This document shows, piece after piece, positions 18,955-27,930 of a stretch of 35,098 nucleotides of DNA. A program made the position numbers and the translations under genes. The notes under the pieces were generated by a model. That model saw only the letters and a program-made list of their open reading frames with translations, did no database searches and was not told the DNA's origin. Position 1 is the first letter of the stretch; the number at the start of each line of letters is the position of its first letter. This DNA comes from Cobetia crustatorum (GTDB taxonomy: Bacteria > Pseudomonadota > Gammaproteobacteria > Pseudomonadales > Halomonadaceae), in assembly GCF_000591415.1 (NCBI RefSeq), contig NZ_JEMF01000008.1:1-35098 (forward strand), read 5' to 3'.

Positions 18955-20298
18955 CTAGTGAGATACGTTCATCATCTCACGTCCGCGTGGATTGACCGCC
19001 AACCACAGCCCCAGCACGACACCCATCACCGACAATGCGCCCACATACCAGATAGGCGACAGCGGTGAACTCTCCATCATGGCTGCCACCATGATGGGTG
19101 TGAAGCCGCCGAAGATGGCGTAGGCAACGTTGTAGGAGAACGACAGGCCCGTGAAGCGCACCACCGGCGGGAAGCCACGAATCGCGATGCTAGGTACGAC
19201 ACCGACGATGCCAACACTGAAGCCAGTCAGGCAGTAAAGCGGGATCAGCAGACTCGGATCACTGTGCATCGTGGTCAAGAAGACCCAGTAGGTCACGCCG
19301 AGCAGCCCGCTCCACAACGCCATGGTCACACCGGCTCCGATGCGATCCACCATGTAACCGGAGATGACACAGCCGAAACAGACAGCCACGATCGCCAGGC
19401 TATTGGCCGACGCCACTGTCGCGCGACTCAGGCCTTCCAGCCCGCTGATCAGGTTGGGCGTCATCAGAATGACCACCACAATGGCGGCGGTCAGCACCCA
19501 GGTGGCCGCCATGGCCACCGCGATTGCCGGACGCTGCTCACGCAGGATCATCTTCATCGGCAGCTCGGCCGCCAGCGTCTTCTTCTGCTGCATCTCGGCG
19601 AAGACGGGAGTCTCGTGCAGCCAGCGGCGTAGATAGACCGACACTAGCCCCAGTACACCACCAACGATGAACGGGATCCGCCAGCCAAAGTCACTGATTT
19701 CCTCGACCGAATAGGCATGATTGATGGCGCTGGACATCAGCGACCCGAGCAAGATGCCGCCGACGAGTCCCATCGACAGCGTCCCGCAGGCCAGACCATT
19801 GTGGCGCGGCGCGACATGCTCGCTGACGAAGACCCAGGCACCTGGCACTTCGCCGCCGACCGCAGCGCCCTGGAAGATGCGCAGGATGACCAGCAGCAGC
19901 GGAGCCCACAGACCGATCACGGCATAGGTCGGCAACAGGCCCATCAACAGGGTCGGCAACGACATCAGGAAAATGGACAGCGTGAACATCTTCTTGCGGC
20001 CCAGGGTGTCACCAAAGTGAGCCATGATGATGCCGCCCAGCGGACGCGCCAGATATCCGGCGGCAAAAATGCCATAGGTCTGAACCTGACGCAGCCATTC
20101 GGGAATGTCCGGTGGAAAGAACAGCTGGCCGATGACACTCGCGAAGAACACGAAGATGACGAAGTCATAGAACTCCAGCGCGCCGCCGAGGGCAGACAGG
20201 CCGAGTACCTTGATGTCACCACGCTTGAGCGTGTTTTCGGGCGATGCAGAAGCACTGGCAGCAGACGGGGAAGACGCTGCGGGGACGGAATCGTTCAT
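18955..20298 (-). CDS. MFS transporter, metabolite:H+ symporter (MHS) family
   Basis: A 447-residue inner-membrane transporter with 12 expected membrane segments. The start of TM1 (ALGGALEFYDFVIFVFFA) and the loop 2-3 motif GDTLGRKKMF, preceded by ARPLGGIIMAHF, are typical of the MHS family that includes ShiA, KgtP, ProP and YhjE. LRIFQGAAVGGEVPGAWVFVSEH in TM4-5 also matches. The substrate cannot be told from sequence; organic acids or osmolytes are the usual family substrates. The N-terminal 25 residues are Ala/Ser-rich. A 19-bp palindrome lies about 190 bp upstream, and strong hairpins follow the gene. It is flanked by recC and a DUF1499 gene and appears to be a single-gene unit. Confidence 0.92.
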   Translation of the reverse strand: MNDSVPAASSPSAASASASPENTLKRGDIKVLGLSALGGALEFYDFVIFVFFASVIGQLFFPPDIPEWLRQVQTYGIFAAGYLARPLGGIIMAHFGDTLGRKKMFTLSIFLMSLPTLLMGLLPTYAVIGLWAPLLLVILRIFQGAAVGGEVPGAWVFVSEHVAPRHNGLACGTLSMGLVGGILLGSLMSSAINHAYSVEEISDFGWRIPFIVGGVLGLVSVYLRRWLHETPVFAEMQQKKTLAAELPMKMILREQRPAIAVAMAATWVLTAAIVVVILMTPNLISGLEGLSRATVASANSLAIVAVCFGCVISGYMVDRIGAGVTMALWSGLLGVTYWVFLTTMHSDPSLLIPLYCLTGFSVGIVGVVPSIAIRGFPPVVRFTGLSFSYNVAYAIFGGFTPIMVAAMMESSPLSPIWYVGALSVMGVVLGLWLAVNPRGREMMNVSH

Positions 20299-20490
20299 GG
20301 GTCTCTGATTGGCGGGGGCTGGTGTTCAGCGGTGATCAAGGATGATTCACGCGTCGTGCCTGTTGTTATATGGGCGTTCCTGCGGTCTGGCTAACGACGG
20401 AGACGCCAGAAAGCGAGCGAAAAGACCGAGGGGCTCTGATGTTGGCGACGACGATGGTGCGGAATCCTGCCTGCGTCTGGCGCACTACAA

Positions 20491-20509
20491 TATTGCGTAT
20501 AACGCAATA
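20491..20509. promoter_or_regulatory. 19-bp palindromic operator-like site upstream of the MFS gene
   Basis: TATTGCGT-ATA-ACGCAATA is a perfect 8+8 bp inverted repeat with a three-base centre, in the 300-bp leader of the MHS transporter gene. The form (two half sites one helical turn apart) suits a dimeric repressor or activator. No regulator gene is adjacent, so the protein that binds it is unknown. On the minus strand an imperfect promoter (TTGTGC then TATACG) overlaps it. Confidence 0.5.
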
Positions 20510-20631
20510 CATGGCAGCACAACCATGCGTTTCATGTAACGCCACCAGAGTAGCAAAGGCTGCCTGGACTGGGTAGCACCCTCCTGTGCCAATTTCATAT
20601 ATTAATGAATCAAAATAGACAGATACAAGAA

Positions 20632-20696
20632 CCCCGAAGCCCCTGATGAATGCTCGCGCCAACATGATTCATGCGAACTCATCAGGGACTTCGGGG
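20632..20696 (-). terminator. Long stem-loop downstream of the DUF1499 gene
   Basis: CCCCGAAG-C-CCCTGATGA (20632-20649) pairs with TCATCAGGG-A-CTTCGGGG (20679-20696): 17 of 18 pairs, with a 29-nt loop. On the minus strand the stem is followed by TTCTTGTATCT, which is T-rich, so it most likely terminates the DUF1499 transcript, which ends about 100 bp before. The long loop and stem are larger than a standard intrinsic terminator. Confidence 0.6.
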
Positions 20697-20716
20697 CTCA
20701 GTAATATCAGGTCAAC

Positions 20717-20758
20717 ACAGTGGTTCAACGACAGTGGTTCAACGACAGTGGTTCAACC
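20717..20758. repeat. Three tandem 14-nt repeats after the DUF1499 gene
   Basis: ACAGTGGTTCAACG is repeated at 20717-20730, 20731-20744 and 20745-20758, the last ending in C in place of G. The copies are otherwise identical. They lie between the DUF1499 stop codon (20795) and the long stem-loop, so they are in its 3' untranslated region. They are outside any credible coding frame. The role is unknown; the array is a candidate for strain-to-strain copy-number variation. Confidence 0.85.
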
Positions 20759-20794
20759 ACCGCCGCTCAGCAGCAGCGGAGCAACAATCGATGA

Positions 20795-21214
20795 TCAACA
20801 ACAGTACCCCCACCCCTCAAGGCGCTTGCGGATGTCTTCGACGCGCTGACGATTCTTGCCCAGGTCAGAATGCCCCATGCGCGAGACACTGCGCACGTGA
20901 CAGACGCCTTCCTGCTCGTTGCAGACGATTTCCACATCATCGACAAAGCCCAGCAAGGGTGTATGGAACTCAGCGTGCAGGTATCCATCGTCTGCACTGA
21001 TGATCTCGGCATGGCCGAGGGATTCGATAATGCCGTGCAGTTTCTCCATGGCACTGACACAGCAGTCCGTCGGCATGGGAAGTGGGGCAACGAAATGCTT
21101 GCTGTCGGTGGCCTGGGAACTGACCCCATTGGGGGTGCTGGGCGCAGGTGCCAGCAGACCATCGTGCAATCCGAGATTGTCGGGACGGGGTGAGGCAAAA
21201 AGTCCTGGGCGCAT
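20795..21214 (-). CDS. DUF1499 domain protein
   Basis: A 139-residue protein. Residues about 55-135 match the DUF1499 family pattern: YLHAEFHTPLLGFVDDVEI, then VRSVSRMGHSDLGKNRQRVEDIRKRL. The N-terminal 40 residues are Pro/Ala-rich and show no signal peptide or membrane segment, whereas many family members are membrane-anchored. The start is supported by AAGGA 6 nt upstream. The function of the family is unknown. It is divergent from sbcD across a 346-bp gap and appears monocistronic, ending at a long stem-loop. A longer frame on the same strand (20767-21198) is a shadow and lacks the DUF1499 pattern. Confidence 0.85.
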   Translation of the reverse strand: MRPGLFASPRPDNLGLHDGLLAPAPSTPNGVSSQATDSKHFVAPLPMPTDCCVSAMEKLHGIIESLGHAEIISADDGYLHAEFHTPLLGFVDDVEIVCNEQEGVCHVRSVSRMGHSDLGKNRQRVEDIRKRLEGWGYCC

Positions 21215-21560
21215 TGCGAATCCTTCCTGTCATCTCTGGGCCATGTACAACGTCTATCGCGCTGCCGGCCTGATTATTGATGAAACGCGGTGAGAGCTTC
21301 TCGTGAGGCCTCGTGCCAATGCACCTGCCAGTGCACGTTCGAGGATGACGACAAATTACAAAGGCCTCGACTTTCAGCGTAGCGACTTTTGTCGACTTTG
21401 CTCGTGATATGAACGGATAAAGCATGATCCACATCAACTGCCTGAAAATGCACACCGCATGAAGCACGTTCAGCGTGACAGCGCTTCGTCCTCACCGATG
21501 CAATCCGTACACTGATGACATTTCGCCTCGTTCCAAAGCTATCTACATAAGGACAGCGTC
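21215..21560. other. Divergent promoter region of the DUF1499 gene and sbcD
   Basis: A gene-free 346-bp gap. It contains a near-perfect direct repeat TGCCAATGCACC/TGCCAGTGCACG (21314-21337) and three CGACTTT heptamers (21368-21374, 21383-21389, 21393-21399). I could not settle on a clear -35/-10 pair for either gene, and I saw no LexA-type CTGT-N8-ACAG site. Confidence 0.55.
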
Positions 21561-22934
21561 GTGAGCTTCCGCTTTCTGCACACCTCCGATTGGCATCTCG
21601 GTCAGAGCTTTCATGGCCAGAGCCGTCACGTCGAGCATGCGGCCTTCCTTGACTGGTTGCTCAGCCAGCTTGCGCAACACGCACCGGATGCCCTGCTGAT
21701 CGCGGGGGATCTCTTCGACGTGGTCAACCCCAGCCTTGCCGCCCAGGAGCTGCTGTACGACTTCATCGTGCGGGCCCATGAGCAGGATGCCGCCCTCGAG
21801 ATCGTGATGATTGCCGGCAATCATGACTCCGGCTCGCGCATCGAACTGCCAGCCGCCCTGCTCGCACGCCTCAAGACCCATGCCCTGGGCCGCGTACGCT
21901 GGGTAGATGAATCTTCACACGGTGGAGAGGCTCACACTCTCGATAGCCAACATCTGCTGGTGCCGCTACACGATCGTGACGGAACCCGCCGTGCCCTATG
22001 TTTGGCGGTGCCCTTCCTGCGTCCTGCCGAAGTCACCGGCTTGAGCGCTGCGCGTCACGATGAAGACGAAAGCAAGGCAGAGCGCACACGTAGCGAGTCC
22101 TATCGTGATGGCGTGGCACACGTGCACGAAGCGCTGGTACGCGCCGCCCGAGCAGAGCGACAGCCTGGCGAGGCATTGATCGCCATGGGCCATGCACACA
22201 TGCGCGATGGCGAAGTGTCAGAGAACAGCGAGCGTCCGATTCTGATGGGCGGCGAAGAGGCGTTACCGACGAGCCTGTTTCCCACTGATATCGCTTATGT
22301 AGCGCTCGGCCATCTGCATCGTCCGCAGCGGGTTGGCGGTGAGGAGCGCATCCGCTATTGCGGCACGCCGCTGGCGATGGATTTCTCTGAGGTCGATTAC
22401 GGGCATCGCGTGCTGGAGGTGGTGCTCGAGGGTGAGCAGCTCGAGAAGGTGTACGAGCATCGCGTGCCTTGTCATGTCGAGCTTTTACGTCTCGGGCCGG
22501 CACCACTCGCCGCGATCACCGCGCAGCTCACTCAGACAGCAGCCAACGCTGACAAGCATCTCGAACAGGCACGTTGGCCGTGGCTTGAGGTGACCGTGGA
22601 GCTTGAGTCTCCGGTGATAGACCTGCGCGCGCGCATCGAGGAGCTGCTCGAAGAAGCGCCCCTGCGGTTGATCAAGCTGGCCACTCGCTACCCTCGACCG
22701 AGTGCGGAGCATCGCCAACCAGACAACGTGAAGCTCGATGAACTTGGCCCGCTGGGACTACTTGATCGCCACTACCGCGCGATCTATGACAGCCCACCTG
22801 ATGCGACGCTGATCGAGGACTTTGCCCAGCTGCTCGAGGAAGTCGAGGCCGCGCGTGAGGCACGCCTCGAAGGTGAGCCAATGAAAGGCACATCGCTGGC
22901 CAACGACACTCTCCCGTCAGGAGACAAGGCATGA
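21561..22934 (+). CDS. sbcD: Exonuclease SbcD, Mre11-like nuclease subunit
   Basis: A 457-residue calcineurin-like phosphoesterase, the nuclease subunit of SbcCD. Metal-binding motifs are in order: TSDWHLG (residues 8-14), IAGDLFD, IAGNHDSGSR, and later MGHAHMRDGE and YVALGHLHRPQ. It begins with GTG, supported by AAGGA at 21549-21553, seven nt upstream. The stop codon overlaps the start of sbcC as ATGA, which gives translational coupling. SbcCD cuts hairpins and DNA ends in palindromes and at protein-blocked ends. The length is slightly above the 400 residues of E. coli SbcD, with the extra in the C-terminal capping region. Confidence 0.95.
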   Translation: MSFRFLHTSDWHLGQSFHGQSRHVEHAAFLDWLLSQLAQHAPDALLIAGDLFDVVNPSLAAQELLYDFIVRAHEQDAALEIVMIAGNHDSGSRIELPAALLARLKTHALGRVRWVDESSHGGEAHTLDSQHLLVPLHDRDGTRRALCLAVPFLRPAEVTGLSAARHDEDESKAERTRSESYRDGVAHVHEALVRAARAERQPGEALIAMGHAHMRDGEVSENSERPILMGGEEALPTSLFPTDIAYVALGHLHRPQRVGGEERIRYCGTPLAMDFSEVDYGHRVLEVVLEGEQLEKVYEHRVPCHVELLRLGPAPLAAITAQLTQTAANADKHLEQARWPWLEVTVELESPVIDLRARIEELLEEAPLRLIKLATRYPRPSAEHRQPDNVKLDELGPLGLLDRHYRAIYDSPPDATLIEDFAQLLEEVEAAREARLEGEPMKGTSLANDTLPSGDKA

Positions 22935-25900
22935 AGATTCTCGCATTGCGTCTTGAAAACCTGGCGTCGCTGGCAGGCCCACAGACAATCGACTTCGAGA
23001 GTGGTGCGCTCGCAGATGCCGGTCTGTTCGCCATCACCGGCCCGACGGGCGCCGGCAAGAGCACGTTGCTCGACGCTTGTGCCTCGCGCTTTATGGCACC
23101 ACGCCCCGCCTGCGTCAGACACCCGGTGGCGGCCAGCTGGACGATGTCAGTGACCAGAGCCTGACCCTCAAGGACCCACGCAGTCTGTTGCGTCGTGGTT
23201 GTGGCGAAGGCATGGCAGAGGTGGACTTCATTGGCCGTGATGGCCTGCGCTACCGCGCCGGCTGGAGCGTCAGCCGTGCGCGCGGCAAGCCCGGTGGCCG
23301 TCTGCAACAGGCCAGGCAACATCTGCAGTTGTTACCTGCGCCCGGTGATGAGTCGTCAGCACAGACCCTCAATACCACCAGCAATGATGCGAAAGCGCTG
23401 ATCATCGACAAGCTCGGCCTCAACTTCGATCAGTTCACGCGCGCGGTATTGCTGGCCCAGAGCGAATTCAGCGCCTTTCTGCGCGCCAATGATAACGAAC
23501 GCTCGGAGCTGCTCGAGAAGCTCACCGATACCGGTCACTATTCCGAGATATCCAAGGCAGCCTACGAGCGCGAACGCCGTGCGCGCGAGGCAGTCAACGA
23601 GATAGAGCGCACGCTGGAGGGGCAGCTTCCGGCAAGCCCGGAAGCACGCGCAGCCCTCGAGAATGAGGTCAGTCAGCGCCAGTCTGCCCTGTCACGGCTC
23701 AGCGAGCAGCACGATGCGCTGACGGCATACCATCAGTGGACTACCACGGCCCTGGCACTCAAGCAGTCATTGAGCCAAGCCCAGCAGGGACAACGCGATG
23801 CCCACGCAGCCAGTGATGCACTGGCCAGTGAGCGCGAGCAACTCAGTGCACTGGAAGCCATCGCACCGGTTCGCCCTGCTCTGCTACGCCTCAGGACGAT
23901 TGGTCCTCAGCACACACAACTGGCTACGCAGCTGACGCAGGTTCAACAGCAACTCAGTCTCCTGACACCACAGCGTGAGCAGGCCCATATCGACAAGAAG
24001 ACCGCCGATGAAAAGATGGCACGCTGCGAGGGCTGGCGCACCGAGCAATTGCCACAACGCGACGAAGCGCAACGCGTAGCCTCACGACTGGAGCAGCAGC
24101 GCGAAGCACATGCCAGTAAGCTGAGCGAGCTTGGGCAATTCCGCGAAATGCTGAACCGACATCAGCATGACCTAGAGGTACAGAATCGACAGCGTCAGCA
24201 ACTCGATCAGCAACTCCAGCAGCTGCAGGCGGCGCTGGTCGACGAGTCAGGTCAACCGCTTGAGGATGCAGAAAGCTATCGCGATCATCTGCAACGTCAG
24301 CGCGATGCGCTCTTCCAGCTGACCCCCTTGCTACGCGAGCAGATTAGCTGTCTGGCGCGTCACGATGAGGTCCACAAGCGTCTGGTCGAGCTTGAACAGC
24401 TGCTACCACGACAGCAGCAAGCGCTGAACGATGTCACAAGCCAGAAGCAGCGCACACAACAGGCGCGCGAGCAGGCACTGAACGAAGAAGAGGCCGAGCG
24501 TCGCCAGCAAGAACGTGAGCGACTGGCACGCAGTGACAACGTGATGGCACTGCGCCGTGGGCTGGTGACTGGAGAAGAATGCCCGGTATGTGGCGGTCAT
24601 GATCACCCCGCCGCTGGCAAGGCAGCACCGGCTGAGGCGCTGATCGCGCAGCTGGAGCAACAGGCAGATGAGCGTCTTGAGCTACGCCGCCAGGCGACAG
24701 CCTCCGCCCAGCAAGCCGTGGATGCTGCCAATCATGAGCATACTCGTCTCGAACAGCAGCTTGGCTATCAAGGCCAGGAACAGACACAGCTGCAATCGGA
24801 GCTGTGCGCCTTGCAGCAACAGGCACAGCAGACCCAAGCGAATATCGCTCAGGCAAACAGCGCTCCCGCGTTGGCCCAGCAAGCGTTGGCCGAGTCGCTG
24901 ACGCAGCTGCCAGCAGCTGATGCCCTGACAGTAGTCGAACAACGTCTTGAAGCCCTGGAAGCCCGCCAGACCCAGCTAGTCGCGACTCTGCGCCAGCTGA
25001 CACCATTGCACGAGCAACAGCAGGCTTTGACAACGCAACATGCGACGCTGGTGACGCAGTGTCAGCATGGCGAAACGCAGATTCAACAGCATGAGACGCA
25101 GCTCGCAGCGCTATCGAAGGAGATCGACCAGCTGAGCAACACGCTGGCCCAGCAGCTGAACGCAGACTCCAGGCGACAGCATGCAAGCGTGAGTGACTGG
25201 TCAGCATGGATCGAGAAGCACACGGCCAATACTCGCAATGCGCAGGACACGGCGCGCCAGACACTGCAGGAACTCAACGACCAGCATCAGCAACTGACAC
25301 AGCAACAGGCCAATCTGGCGCAACGCCAGACTGAGTTGAGCGAGGAGCAAGCCGCTCTCACGGCAGAGCGTGCGCGCTGGCAGGCAGCGAATCCGACACT
25401 GGATGATGCTCGCATCAATGCCCTGCTCGCCGTCGAGGATCATGATCTGCAGGCACTGCGACACCAGCTGCGAAGTGTCCATGAGCGTGTCGCTCGTGCG
25501 GACACCTTGTGCGAGGAGCGCCACGCTCGTCATCAGCACCACTGGCAAGCCGCACAGACACCCGCATGGCAAGCAGTACTCGAGCGCCTGGCAATGCCGG
25601 TAACGGAAGAGACTGAAATCGTGGTGGGTGAAGAGGTGGCCAGCAGCGATGTTGCCATTCGCACACAGGCCGAGCAGGCACTGACATGGACGCTGAGACT
25701 GGCGCTGACATCAGGCTCTCAGTCTGCGGCGATATCCGACAAGGAGGGAGCTTCCACGCATGAGCTTGTCGATCATCAGAATGCTCACTGCAGCGATCAT
25801 CACGACAGCCTGAGCGAGCTTGCTGCGGTGCTAGTCAGCCTGAGCGATGTGCTGAAGACACCACTTGCTCGTATACGCGAGATGTATCAAGCGGCTCAGG

Positions 25901-26481
25901 CTGCGGTACTCAATGACGACCAGCGCCGCACGGGAAGCGATGCGTTACGTGACTCTCTCGAGGCCGCCCGCGCGCAACATGAACGCTGGGGCGCACTGTC
26001 AGAGCTGATTGGCAGTGCCAGTGGCGCCAAATTCCGTGGTATCGCCCAGGCCTTCAATCTGGAGCGCCTGATCGAACATGCCAATCTGCATCTGGCCAAT
26101 CTGGTGCGCCGCTATCGTCTGGCACGTGGCGCCAGCCCGCTGGGGCTGGTGGTGGTGGATACCGAGATGGGCGACGAGCTGCGCAGCGTGCATTCACTGT
26201 CCGGCGGCGAGACCTTCCTCGTCTCGCTGGCATTGGCATTAGGGCTCGCAGGCATGGCGTCTGGCGAACTGAAGATCGAATCGCTGTTCATCGACGAAGG
26301 CTTCGGCAGCCTCGACCCAGATTCACTGGCACTGGCGATGGAGGCGCTGGATGGCCTGCAGGCCAGTGGTCGCCGTGTCGGTGTCATCTCGCATGTCGCC
26401 GAGATGCATGAACGCATTCCGGTGCGCATCGCCGTCAAGCCGGCCGGCAATGGCCAGAGTCGACTGGAGATCGAGAGCTGA
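22931..26481 (+). pseudogene. sbcC: Exonuclease SbcC, Rad50-like ATPase, one frameshift
   Basis: The N-terminal frame (22931-23164) gives MKILALRLENLASL and Walker A GPTGAGKSTLLDA. It is then lost, and the rest continues from CLALYGTTPRLRQTPGG in another frame to 26481. Adding one base (a C after 23076) restores LDALCLALYGTTP, the family sequence, and a protein of about 1183 residues. The coiled-coil arms are very Gln-rich. The zinc hook CPVC (Cys551 and Cys554 in the repaired numbering) sits near the middle. The C-terminal ATPase half has LSGGETFLVSLALALGLA (signature) and LFIDEGFGSLD (Walker B, D-loop). It is coupled to sbcD by an ATGA overlap. The break is either a missing base in the sequence or a fresh mutation, since nothing downstream has decayed. 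Confidence 0.92.
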
Positions 26482-26524
26482 CACGAGGAATGCCCACCAT
26501 TCGAGAAACGCTCTTCAGCTCCGT

Positions 26525-27280
26525 TCAGCGCAGCTGCTTGAGGCGTCGGCTGGCAAGCTGATCCGCCAGCCGCGTGGGCTCTGGCAGCTTGGTCTTGCCC
26601 AGGCAGTGCCGCGTCAGCGCCAACGCGGTCTCGAGATCCATGCGATGGCCCGGTGAGACGAATACCGGTTTGACGTTGATGCGTGAGCGCAGCACGGCAC
26701 CCAGTCGGCTGCGCTGCTCGCGCTTGGCACGTGTCGGATCATCGATCAAACCAAGTGCTGCATCAGGCTCGCGAACACGATCCATCAGTGCCACCCAGTC
26801 ACCGCGCTCCTCTCCCGGCTCATCATGCTTGCCACACAGACGCTTCTTGGCGACGCCAAGTGCTGGCAGATCGCACCATAGCCCCAGGTGTGCTGCCACG
26901 CCTAGGCGGCGTGGATGCGCGATACCGTGACCATCGACCATCAGGCACTCGGGTGGCTGCTGAAGCAATTCCAGTGCGGCGATGGCAGCCGGCAGTTCTC
27001 GAAAGGACAGTAGACCCGGAATGTACGCCATGCGCGTTGGCTGGCGTACCAGCCGCTGCTCGAGTGGCTCCAGCGTGGCCAGGTCCAGCGTCACCACGGC
27101 GGCACGCGTGATCGCCCCCTCTTCCTCGAAGCCAATATCGACACCGGTGATGGTGGCAGGCCATGCGTCTGGCGATGTCCAACCGGCTGGAGGTATCAGG
27201 CTCAGCCGAGTGGCCAGTTCACGCTGTAGCGCTACGGCAACCGTCGGCGTGAGGCTCCAATCATGCAGTGCGGACATCAT
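26525..27280 (-). CDS. nfi: Endonuclease V (deoxyinosine 3'-endonuclease)
   Basis: A 251-residue DNA repair enzyme that cuts one nucleotide 3' of deoxyinosine. Family motifs are clear: TGVDIG (catalytic Asp48), YIPGLLSFRE (86-95, catalytic Glu95), MVDGHGIAHPRRLG (Asp116, 115-127) and GVAKKRLCG. The C-terminal SPGHRMDLETALAL is also conserved. The C-terminal extension of about 25 residues beyond the E. coli length is Leu/Arg-rich. GGAGG one base before the ATGATG pair is very close, so translation probably begins at the second ATG or is coupled to the upstream gene, whose stop lies 5 bp away. It converges with sbcC; I saw no clear terminator in the 43-bp gap. Confidence 0.95.
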   Translation of the reverse strand: MMSALHDWSLTPTVAVALQRELATRLSLIPPAGWTSPDAWPATITGVDIGFEEEGAITRAAVVTLDLATLEPLEQRLVRQPTRMAYIPGLLSFRELPAAIAALELLQQPPECLMVDGHGIAHPRRLGVAAHLGLWCDLPALGVAKKRLCGKHDEPGEERGDWVALMDRVREPDAALGLIDDPTRAKREQRSRLGAVLRSRINVKPVFVSPGHRMDLETALALTRHCLGKTKLPEPTRLADQLASRRLKQLR

Positions 27281-27285
27281 GCCTC

Positions 27286-27855
27286 CTACTTGTCGGATTC
27301 ACCTTCCAGCTGCTTGCCGAGCGAGCGCAGCACGTCAGCCGCCTGATCGCGGAAGCTATCCAGTCCATTTTCCACCTCTCCCATACTGCGCTCCAGCTGA
27401 CGCGAGAGTCGGCTGGAGAGCGGCTGGTCCGCGCGGGCCGTCAGCTGTTCAGGCGTCATGTCCAATACCAGTCGATAACGTATATCTCCCGGCGCCTGTG
27501 CCTGGGTCGGGTCGCTCACAGCCTCACGCGTGAAGCGCGCGAAGTCGATGCTAGCTGCCATCTGCTTATCTTCAGGATGAATCAACAGGCGATGAATCTG
27601 GCCATTTGCATCGCTCAATACATCCTCGACCTGCCCTAACGGCTTCCCATCCGGTGTGACGACGGGCGCTAGCCGCAACGCCTCCAGCGAGACCAGTGCA
27701 AGCGTGATTTCTGGCGAGGCACTGCTCGTCGCTTCCTGAGCCTGTACCGACAGACCCGTCAGTAACATGGGGGCTGCCAGTATCGCGCACAGCAACAGGC
27801 GACTAGCCGCAGGTGCCGACCGCTGAAAAGCATGTCCGCCGAGTGCATGAATCAT
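27286..27855 (-). CDS. Secreted PRC-barrel-like protein
   Basis: A 189-residue protein with a signal peptide (hydrophobic core LLLCAILAAPMLLTGL, likely cut after VQA near residue 39). The mature part begins with a region resembling a PRC-barrel (about residues 58-105: RLAPVVTPDGKPLGQVEDVLSDANGQIHRLLIH), followed by an amphipathic, charged C-terminal tail. PRC-barrel proteins are often envelope or photosynthesis-related adaptor proteins; here I infer a periplasmic protein of unknown role. The start has GAGGA about 7 nt upstream. It is co-transcribed with nfi: its stop codon TAG is 5 bp before the nfi start and contributes to its ribosome site. There is no obvious functional link to endonuclease V. 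Confidence 0.8.
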   Translation of the reverse strand: MIHALGGHAFQRSAPAASRLLLCAILAAPMLLTGLSVQAQEATSSASPEITLALVSLEALRLAPVVTPDGKPLGQVEDVLSDANGQIHRLLIHPEDKQMAASIDFARFTREAVSDPTQAQAPGDIRYRLVLDMTPEQLTARADQPLSSRLSRQLERSMGEVENGLDSFRDQAADVLRSLGKQLEGESDK

Positions 27856-27930
27856 GTGATATTCCTCATAAAGACAGGGAGTTGCGTTAACAGAAGCTTG
27901 GCATCATCGAGGCGACTAGCCAACGACCAC

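Larger units (their letters stand above)
20299..20794. other. Intergenic region between the MFS gene and the DUF1499 gene
   Basis: About 500 bp without a credible gene. It holds, from left to right, the leader of the MFS gene (no clear Shine-Dalgarno), the 19-bp palindrome at 20491, an AT-rich stretch near 20590-20630, the long stem-loop, the 14-nt triple repeat, and a short CCGCT/AGCGG hairpin just past the DUF1499 stop. Short open frames here show no protein-like features. Confidence 0.6.

Noticed and set aside
20767-21198. 143-codon frame overlapping the DUF1499 gene
   Set aside because: No conserved pattern; the alternative frame carries the full DUF1499 signature and a good ribosome site.
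23077-26481. SbcC starting at 23077 as an intact short form
   Set aside because: It would lack Walker A, and the start codon would be a TTG inside the conserved LDAxCLALYG motif.
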